From contig WFPZ01000066.1 in assembly GCA_015487335.1 (NCBI GenBank), positions 1 to 5,511 of the forward strand: a stretch of DNA of 5,511 nucleotides, written 5' to 3'. Shown here piece after piece: positions 1 through 4,489 of this stretch. The stretch comes from Paracoccaceae bacterium. Its GTDB lineage: Bacteria > Pseudomonadota > Alphaproteobacteria > Rhodobacterales > Rhodobacteraceae. Both the position numbers and the translations under genes were made by a program. A model generated the notes under the pieces. It had not been told where the DNA came from. It worked only from the letters and a program-made list of their open reading frames with translations, and searched no databases. Each line of letters starts with the position of its first letter. Position 1 is the stretch's first letter.

Positions 1-238
1 CGCCGGCCCGCTCGATCAGGGCGCGGGTTTCTGCCGGGTCGGACATGTCGGCCTTGATGTAGCGCGCCGGCACCCCGAACTCGTCACCGATTCGCTCGGC
101 CAGGGCGTGGTCTTCGTCGCGGTCGGTGAAGGAGTTGAGAATCACCCCCGCGCCGGCGCGGGCCAGCTCGCGCGCGATGCCAAGGCCGATGCCGGAATTC
201 GAACCGGTGATGATCGCCGTCTTGCCTGCCAGTGTCAT
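1..238 (-). CDS. bdhA: D-3-hydroxybutyrate dehydrogenase, N-terminal part (SDR family)
   Basis: The first 79 residues of a classical short-chain dehydrogenase are visible; the gene runs off the left edge, so the catalytic Ser-Tyr-Lys region is outside the window. The protein begins MTLAGKTAIITGSNSGIGLG. The Rossmann nucleotide loop TGSNSGIG lies at residues 11-18, directly after the first beta strand, and an ADMSD stretch at 64-68 sits where the adenine-binding Asp of SDRs occurs. The LNSFTDRDEDHALAE segment (about 34-48) resembles alphaproteobacterial 3-hydroxybutyrate dehydrogenases, cytosolic NAD enzymes that interconvert D-3-hydroxybutyrate and acetoacetate in polyhydroxybutyrate turnover. 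SDR membership is certain; the substrate rests on this N-terminal likeness. The start at 238 is chosen because the SDR fold begins immediately after it; only a weak GGGGTT-like ribosome site precedes it. No promoter could be firmly placed in 239-316. The minus-strand terminator just upstream means bdhA needs its own promoter there or depends on read-through. Confidence 0.85.
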   Translation of the reverse strand, partial: MTLAGKTAIITGSNSGIGLGIARELARAGAGVILNSFTDRDEDHALAERIGDEFGVPARYIKADMSDPAETRALIERAG

Positions 239-316
239 TTCAACCCCATGAATGGCCGTGTGATCCCGATATGCCTTCTGCAGGCGCGAGATGCCAGGGG
301 GCGCACCGCGCAAGAC

Positions 317-343
317 AAAAAAACGCCCGCGCGAGGCGGGCGT
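317..343 (-). terminator. Rho-independent terminator, minus strand
   Basis: Read on the minus strand, the arm ACGCCCGC (343-336), a 5-nt loop CTCGC (335-331) and the arm GCGGGCGT (330-323) form a perfect 8-bp GC-rich stem. The last arm runs straight into a seven-T run (complement of A317-A323, one T shared with the stem). This is a canonical intrinsic terminator and works only leftward, since the plus strand has no T-tract after 343. It sits upstream of bdhA, not downstream of any recognisable minus-strand protein gene. Its most likely client is therefore the short transcript proposed for about 317-391. Confidence 0.85.
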
Positions 344-391
344 CAAGTTATTGAGGCAGGTTTCATACAGGCAAGAAACCTATCGAGCAGT
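317..391 (-). ncRNA. Candidate intergenic small RNA, about 75 nt
   Basis: No known family was recognised; this is a structural prediction. On the minus strand a promoter-like pair (421-426 and 398-403) would start transcription near A391. The predicted transcript carries a perfect 7-bp hairpin, AGGTTTC (381-375) with GAAACCT (364-358), around a 10-nt loop TTGCCTGTAT. A 14-nt linker that looks unpaired (357-344) follows, then the Rho-independent terminator. The hairpin, single-stranded linker and terminator with U-run are typical of Hfq-dependent trans-acting small RNAs; the exposed linker or first loop would be the natural target-pairing region. The stretch is much richer in A/T than the surrounding genes, and no reading frame across it has gene-like codon use. 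An alternative is that the terminator ends a longer minus-strand transcript from the gene-poor region to the right. Confidence 0.45.
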
Positions 392-397
392 GGTTAC

Positions 398-426
398 TAT
401 ATACGCGACCTGAAGCCGCTGGCCAA
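398..426 (-). promoter_or_regulatory. Possible promoter for the small RNA candidate
   Basis: On the minus strand TTGGCC (426-421) is followed by a 17-nt spacer and TATATA (403-398). Each hexamer matches four of six bases of the housekeeping consensus, with ideal spacing. An overlapping TATAGT (401-396) fits the -10 better but would give a 19-nt spacer. The stretch just upstream (about 443-430, TTTTCAAACTTTT on the minus strand) is AT-rich, as an UP-like region would be. Placement is by eye; alphaproteobacterial promoters are often less consensus-like than this. Confidence 0.4.
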
Positions 427-429
427 GCT

Positions 430-874
430 AAAAGTTTGAAAAGGATGCCATTCCCGGATCAATGCGCCCCGTTCCGAAGGATTGTCGCCGGACGGGATAC
501 CGCAGCGCCTGTCTGCAACCGGTGGCCTGCCGCAAGTAGGCCGCGCGCATCGCGCAAGGGCGCGCTTCCCGCTCGGGGCAATCTCCTGTGTGCCGGCGCG
601 GCGCGGATACCGGATCTTGTGTTTCTTCTTCATGAGCAGGCGCCGCTCCGCTCCGGCGGGGGGCCGTGCGCCCCATCCGCACGAGCGGCCCTGCCCTTGT
701 GGCGCGGCGCGCACCCGGGCGCCCCCGGGCAGCGGTCGTGCAGAGCATTCCCCGCAACCTGCGAATCAGCCTGTCGCGGCGAATCGCCTGCCGGCCCGGC
801 CTGCATCTTCCCAAGAGGGGCAACGGCGTATATCCTCGCCCTTGCAAGCAGTCATCGGGCAAGATGGTAGAAAC
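430..874. other. Gap of about 445 bp without a supported gene
   Basis: Open frames exist on both strands, as expected at this GC content, but none is convincing. The minus frame ending at 397 could start at 633 (78 residues, MKKKHKIRY...), but it has no ribosome site at the right distance and its third-position GC is about 68% by hand count, against about 86% in the bdhA fragment. The plus frame 436-870 starts with TTG and uses rare-looking codons throughout. I found no tRNA, tmRNA, SRP RNA or RNase P signature motifs. Two CCCGGG palindromes (714-719 and 724-729) and a short CGCCG/CGGCG inverted repeat (641-645/654-658) are visible, but without T-runs they are not terminators. The right end probably holds the entericidin promoter. 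Confidence 0.6.
808..836 (+). promoter_or_regulatory. Possible promoter of the entericidin gene
   Basis: TTCCCA (808-813), a 17-nt spacer and TATCCT (831-836) each match four of six consensus bases. Transcription would start near 843 and leave a leader of about 32 nt before the ATG at 875. No GGAAC-N16/17-CGTT general-stress (EcfG-type) promoter was found upstream, although entericidin-type genes in other bacteria respond to stationary phase or stress. The call is by eye and weak. Confidence 0.3.
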
Positions 875-988
875 ATGAAACGAGCAGCACTGTTGGCCGT
901 CTTTCTGTCTCTGGCCGGTTGCGCCACGATCGCCGGCATCGGCGAAGACATCCGGACCGGCGCGCGCGCCGTGCAAAGCTGGTTCTGA
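875..988 (+). CDS. Entericidin A/B family lipoprotein
   Basis: This is a 37-residue secreted lipoprotein precursor. It opens with a short basic n-region and hydrophobic core (MKRAALLAVFLSLAGC) ending in a perfect lipobox, Leu13-Ala14-Gly15-Cys16. Signal peptidase II would cut before Cys16, leaving a mature lipopeptide of only 21 residues. The mature part contains GIGEDIRTGAR, matching the GVGEDI...G signature of the entericidin family (E. coli EcnA/EcnB, a small envelope lipoprotein antidote/toxin pair). The product should be anchored in the cell envelope; its physiological role in alphaproteobacteria is not established. Only one copy is present, so this is not an intact two-gene pair, and at 37 residues it is slightly shorter than the E. 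coli proteins. The ribosome site is weak (GGTAG at 866-870). The start is fixed by the signal peptide. The CoA ligase gene follows after 46 bp. Confidence 0.88.
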   Translation: MKRAALLAVFLSLAGCATIAGIGEDIRTGARAVQSWF

Positions 989-1000
989 GCGGCCAGGCCT

Positions 1001-1024
1001 TGCGCCCCTGCCGAGGCGGGCGTA
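1001..1024 (+). promoter_or_regulatory. Weak hairpin between entericidin and CoA ligase genes
   Basis: TGCGCCC (1001-1007) can pair with GGGCGTA (1018-1024), seven pairs including one G-U, around a 10-nt loop. No T-run follows, so it is not a normal intrinsic terminator. It lies 10 nt before the CoA ligase ATG, covering the area where a ribosome site would be expected; GAGG at 1013-1016 falls in the loop, too far upstream to be ideal. It could slow ribosome loading or protect a processed 3' end, or be a chance pairing in GC-rich DNA. Confidence 0.25.
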
Positions 1025-1034
1025 GCCACGGGGC

Positions 1035-2540
1035 ATGGATGCACTCTTCGACCGGGGCGCCCCGCCGCCCTGCCCCGCCCCGTTCAACCTCGCGGCCCAT
1101 GTGCTGGCCCGCGCCGAGGCTCTGGCCTCGAAGACGGCGCTGGCGGTGGTCACGCTTTCGGGGGCCCGCCGCTGGAGCTACGGACAGCTGCGCGGCGCCG
1201 TCCTGGGCACCGCGAGGGGCCTGCGCGAACATGGGCTGAAGCCCGGCGACAGGCTGCTGATGCGGCTGGGCAACACCGTGGATTTTCCCATCGCCTATCT
1301 GGGCGCCATCGCCGCCGGGGTCATCCCGGTGCCCACCTCGGCGCAGCTGACCACGCGCGAGATCGACGCGATCTGCGCCGAGATCGCCCCGGCCCTGATC
1401 ATCGCCGGCCATGGCATTGCCCTGCCCGAAAACCCACCCTGTCCGGTGATCGGGCAGAAGGAGCTGGAAGCCATGTGGGCCCTGCCCCCGGCCGAGCCCG
1501 AGATGGGCGACCCGGCGCGCCCGGCCTACATCATCTACACCTCCGGCACCGCCGGCAGGCCGCGGGCGGTGGTCCATGCCCATCGCGCCATCTGGGCGCG
1601 GCGGATGATGTGGCAGGGCTGGTACGGGCTGGCCGAAAGCGACCGGCTGATGCACGCCGGCGCCTTCAACTGGACCTATACCCTGGGCACCGGGCTGCTC
1701 GACCCCTGGGCCGTCGGCGCCACCGCCCTGATTCCCGGCGCGGCGGTGCGCCCCGAGGCCCTGCCGCTGCTGCTGGCGCGCTTCGATGCCACCATCTTTG
1801 CCGCGGCCCCGGGCGTTTACCGGCAGATGCTGCGCCATGACTTCCCGCCCCTGCCAAGGCTGCGCCACGGGCTTTCGGCAGGCGAGAAGCTGCCCGAGAC
1901 CACCCGCGAGGCCTGGCGCACCGCCACCGGGCGCGAGATCCACGAGGCCTACGGCCTGTCCGAGTGCTCCACCTTCATCTCCGCCCATCCCGGCAGGCCG
2001 GCCCCGCCCGGCACGCTGGGCTTTCCCCAGCCGGGGCGGCGGGTGGCCATCCTCGACGGTGACGCGCCGGCAAAGGTGGGCCAGCCCGGTGTGATCGCCG
2101 TCTCCCGGCGCGATCCGGGGCTGATGCTGGGCTATCTCGGGGCCGAAGAGGAAACCCGCGCCCGCTTTCGCGGCGAATGGTTCGTCACCGGGGACGTCGG
2201 CGTGATGGGCGAGGATGGGGCCGTCACCTTCCTGGGGCGCGACGACGACATGATGAACGCCGGCGGCTTCCGGGTCTCGCCGATCGAGGTGGAGGCGGCG
2301 ATGCGCCTTTTCCCGGGCATCACCGATTGCGCCGCGGTCGAGCACGAGGTGCGCCCCGACGTGCGGGTGATCGCGCTCCATTACACCGCCGAGCACCCGC
2401 TGCCCGAAGAGGATCTGGCCCGGCACGCCTGTGCCACACTGGCGCGCTACAAGCAGCCGCGGCTGTTTTTCCACCGCCCCGCCCTGCCCCGCGGCGGCAA
2501 CGGGAAGATCCTGCGCAAGGCGCTGCGCGGCGGGCCATAA
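1035..2540 (+). CDS. AMP-forming acyl/aryl-CoA ligase (benzoate-CoA ligase-like)
   Basis: This 501-residue class I adenylate-forming enzyme would activate a carboxylic acid with ATP to an acyl-AMP and then transfer it to CoA, in the cytosol. All core motifs are present: phosphate loop YTSGTAGRPR (168-177), YGLSE (306-310), WFVTGD with the ribose-binding Asp387 (382-387), the hinge-region motif GRDDDMMNAGGFRVSPIEVE (401-420), and the C-terminal catalytic lysine Lys491 in PRGGNGK (485-491). The small C-terminal domain is complete, so the enzyme looks active. The phosphate loop deviates from the usual TSGTTGxPK: Thr is Ala173 and Lys is Arg177. The compact length, and the VVHAHR after the loop, recall benzoate/aminobenzoate-CoA ligases, but the acid cannot be read from sequence; a medium-chain or branched acid is possible. 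The ATG at 1035 is the earliest sensible start but lacks a clear ribosome site. It is first in a likely operon with the thiol oxidoreductase and MFS genes. Confidence 0.93.
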   Translation: MDALFDRGAPPPCPAPFNLAAHVLARAEALASKTALAVVTLSGARRWSYGQLRGAVLGTARGLREHGLKPGDRLLMRLGNTVDFPIAYLGAIAAGVIPVPTSAQLTTREIDAICAEIAPALIIAGHGIALPENPPCPVIGQKELEAMWALPPAEPEMGDPARPAYIIYTSGTAGRPRAVVHAHRAIWARRMMWQGWYGLAESDRLMHAGAFNWTYTLGTGLLDPWAVGATALIPGAAVRPEALPLLLARFDATIFAAAPGVYRQMLRHDFPPLPRLRHGLSAGEKLPETTREAWRTATGREIHEAYGLSECSTFISAHPGRPAPPGTLGFPQPGRRVAILDGDAPAKVGQPGVIAVSRRDPGLMLGYLGAEEETRARFRGEWFVTGDVGVMGEDGAVTFLGRDDDMMNAGGFRVSPIEVEAAMRLFPGITDCAAVEHEVRPDVRVIALHYTAEHPLPEEDLARHACATLARYKQPRLFFHRPALPRGGNGKILRKALRGGP

Positions 2541-2567
2541 GCCGCATCCGGCCGCCATCTTGCGGCT
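2540..2567 (+). promoter_or_regulatory. Inverted repeat spanning the CoA ligase stop codon
   Basis: AGCCGCA (2540-2546) and TGCGGCT (2561-2567) are perfect 7-bp inverted complements around a 14-nt loop, beginning at the last base of the CoA ligase stop codon. There is no T-run, so full termination is unlikely. It might stabilise the upstream mRNA end or modulate expression of the downstream genes. In DNA this GC-rich it may also be chance. Confidence 0.25.
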
Positions 2568-2614
2568 GGAATTTGCCAACGATTTGCGCATAGACTGCCC
2601 GGAACGGAGGCGCG

Positions 2615-3262
2615 ATGATCAAGCTCGACATATTGTCAGATCCGATCTGCCCGTGGTGCTACATCGGCAAGACGCACCTGGAACGGGCGCTCGAGGCGCG
2701 CCCCGACCACCCCTTCACCATCGTCTGGCACCCCTTCCAGCTGAACCCGAAGATGCCTCCCGAGGGCATGGACCGGCGCGATTACCTCGAGGCCAAGTTC
2801 GGCGGCAAGGAGGGGGCGGCCTCGGTCTATTCCCGGATCGCCGAGGCCGCCGAGGCCGCGGGGGTGGAGCTCAACCTCGCCGCCATAGAGCGCACGCCCA
2901 ACACCCTGGACGCTCACCGGCTGATTCACTGGGCCGGCATCGAGGGGCGGCAGAACGCGGTGGTCACGGCGCTGTTCCGGGCCTATTTCCGCGAAGGGCG
3001 CGACATCGGCGACCATGAGGTTCTGTGCGACATCGCCGAGAAGGCAGGCATGGAGCGGCCGGTGGTCGAACGGCTGCTGGCAGGCGATGCCGACCGCGAG
3101 GAGATCAGCGCCCGCGACGCCCATGCCCGCGAGATGGGCGTCACCGGGGTGCCCACCTTCGTGATCGCCGACCGGCATGCCGTGTTCGGGGCGCAGACGC
3201 CGCAGTTCTGGGCCCAGGTGATCGACGAGATGTCGCGCCAGATACCGCAAGCTGCCGGATGA
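2615..3262 (+). CDS. DsbA family oxidoreductase (FrnE-like)
   Basis: This 215-residue protein has a thioredoxin fold with the DsbA-type helical insertion. The redox motif is Cys12-Pro13-Trp14-Cys15 after the first beta strand (KLDILSDPICPWC), and the cis-proline loop GVTGVPTF has Pro180. GAQTPQ (192-197) near the C-terminus matches the GAQ-P pattern common in FrnE-type proteins, as does the DPxCPWCYIG opening. There is no signal peptide, so it is predicted to be cytosolic, unlike periplasmic DsbA. Likely roles are thiol-disulfide exchange or, as in relatives named after polyketide clusters or 2-hydroxychromene-2-carboxylate isomerases, a glutathione-linked reaction; the CPWC pair favours redox chemistry over isomerase. 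The start is well supported: GGAGG at 2606-2610 lies 4 nt before the ATG. It is 74 bp downstream of the CoA ligase, and its stop codon overlaps the MFS start (ATGA at 3259-3262), indicating translational coupling. Confidence 0.93.
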   Translation: MIKLDILSDPICPWCYIGKTHLERALEARPDHPFTIVWHPFQLNPKMPPEGMDRRDYLEAKFGGKEGAASVYSRIAEAAEAAGVELNLAAIERTPNTLDAHRLIHWAGIEGRQNAVVTALFRAYFREGRDIGDHEVLCDIAEKAGMERPVVERLLAGDADREEISARDAHAREMGVTGVPTFVIADRHAVFGAQTPQFWAQVIDEMSRQIPQAAG

Positions 3263-4476
3263 GGCCCGGACGCCGCCTGTCCCTGCCGGAATTCGTGGCC
3301 CTGATGGCGCTTCTGTTCGCCACGGTGGCCTTCTCCACCGATGCCATGCTGCCCGGCTTTCCCCGGATCGCTGCCGAACTGACCCCGGAGGCGGTCAACC
3401 GGGTACAGCTGATGGTTGCCGCCTTCATGCTGGGGCTGGGGCTGGGCACCCTGTTTGCCGGCCCGCTGTCCGATTCATACGGGCGCAAGGCGGTGGTCAC
3501 CGCGGGGCTGGGCATCTACATGGCGGGGGCGCTGCTGGCCTGGCTGGCGCAATCGCTGGAGCTGGTGCTCGCGGCGCGCGTGCTCCAGGGGCTGGGGGCG
3601 GCGGGGCCGCGGATCGCGCCGATGGCCATGGTGCGCGATCTCTACGAGGGCCGGAAGATGGCGCAGATCCTTTCGTTCATCACCACCGTCTTCATGCTGG
3701 TTCCGGCGCTGGCGCCGCTGGCGGGGGCGGGGATCATCGGCCTGTGGGGCTGGCGGGCTATCTTCGCCGCCTTCGCGGTTTTCGCCCTGGTGGGCGGGCT
3801 GTGGCTGAACTTGCGCCAGCCCGAGACCCTGCCGCCGGAAAAACGCCGCCCCTTCCGCCCGGCGCTGATCCGCGCCTCGGTGCGCGAGATCGTCGCCAAC
3901 CCCCATGTGCGCCGCTATACCCTCGTGCTGACGCTCGGCTTTGCGGTGCTGGTGGCGCTGCTGTCCTCGACCCAGCAGATCTACGACATCACCTTCGGCC
4001 GCGGCGAGAGCTTTGCGTTGTGGTTCGCCCTGACGGCGGTGCTGGCCTCGTCGGGCACCATGCTGAACGCGGCGCTGGTGATGCGGCTGGGGATGCGGCG
4101 GCTGACCCGGGCCGCCTTCGCCTTCCAGACGCTGTTCACCCTGGCCTTCCTGGCCCTGCTGACAAGCGGCGCCCTGCCCGGGGCGGCCGCCTTTCCGGCC
4201 TGGTTCCTGTGGTCGTTCTCGATCTTCTTCCTCGCCGGGCTGTCCTTCGGCAACCTCACGGCGCTGGCGCTGCAGCCGATGGGGCATGTGGCGGGCACCG
4301 CGGCCTCGGTGGTTTCCGCCGTCTCGACGATCTTCGCGGTATTCGTGGCGGCGCCGATCGGGCTGGCCTTCGACGGCACGCCCGTGCCGCTGCTTTCGGG
4401 CGCCCTCGTCTGCGCGGGGCTGGGCTGGCTGTTGATGCGCGGCAGCCGGGACTACGAGGCCGAGCAAGCCGGATAA
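3259..4476 (+). CDS. MFS multidrug efflux transporter, Bcr/CflA type
   Basis: This 405-residue inner-membrane protein has about 12 hydrophobic segments, starting at roughly residues 11-31 and 48-68. It is predicted to export small molecules using the proton gradient. Family marks include TDAMLPGFP (27-35) at the end of helix 1, where Bcr/CflA proteins have TDMYLPALP; the MFS motif A loop GPLSDSYGRK (68-77); RVLQGLGAAGP (107-117) followed by a conserved VRDLY (125-129); and a motif-C-like APLAG...WGWRAIF (152-169). The start at 3259 is chosen because it overlaps the upstream stop as ATGA and places helix 1 normally; the frame is open further upstream, but that stretch is an out-of-frame shadow of the oxidoreductase gene. 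The length is close to the family norm of about 400. The drug or metabolite exported cannot be told. No terminator follows before the convergent mfd gene, 13 bp away. Confidence 0.93.
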   Translation: MRPGRRLSLPEFVALMALLFATVAFSTDAMLPGFPRIAAELTPEAVNRVQLMVAAFMLGLGLGTLFAGPLSDSYGRKAVVTAGLGIYMAGALLAWLAQSLELVLAARVLQGLGAAGPRIAPMAMVRDLYEGRKMAQILSFITTVFMLVPALAPLAGAGIIGLWGWRAIFAAFAVFALVGGLWLNLRQPETLPPEKRRPFRPALIRASVREIVANPHVRRYTLVLTLGFAVLVALLSSTQQIYDITFGRGESFALWFALTAVLASSGTMLNAALVMRLGMRRLTRAAFAFQTLFTLAFLALLTSGALPGAAAFPAWFLWSFSIFFLAGLSFGNLTALALQPMGHVAGTAASVVSAVSTIFAVFVAAPIGLAFDGTPVPLLSGALVCAGLGWLLMRGSRDYEAEQAG

Positions 4477-4489
4477 GCGCCCGACGCCC

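Noticed and set aside
271..286. CTGCAG-centred partial palindrome upstream of bdhA, considered as a polyhydroxybutyrate regulator (PhaR) site
   Set aside because: The symmetry is short and imperfect, and I could not match it confidently to a known PhaR operator.
107..439. Plus-strand 110-codon frame across bdhA, the terminator and the small RNA candidate
   Set aside because: It is antisense to the SDR fold, reads straight through the terminator stem and shows no recognisable protein features.
397..633. Minus-strand 78-codon frame beginning MKKKHKIRY, ending just upstream of the terminator
   Set aside because: It would explain the terminator, but it has no ribosome site at proper distance, its third-position GC is about 68% against about 86% for bdhA by hand count, it resembles no family I know, and its end overlaps the promoter-like elements. 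Not strong enough to call.
714..729. Two CCCGGG palindromes separated by 4 nt
   Set aside because: Expected by chance in very GC-rich DNA; no T-run and no wider symmetry, so neither terminator nor clear operator.
436..870. Plus-strand 144-codon frame starting with TTG in the gene-poor gap
   Set aside because: Poor third-position GC, frequent rare-looking codons, no ribosome site and no familiar motif; other overlapping frames look equally good.
852..2591. Long minus-strand open frame (579 codons) opposite the CoA ligase
   Set aside because: Antisense shadow of a GC-rich gene: its composition is dominated by Gly, Ala, Arg, Gln and His with no domain, while the plus strand carries a complete set of adenylate-forming enzyme motifs.
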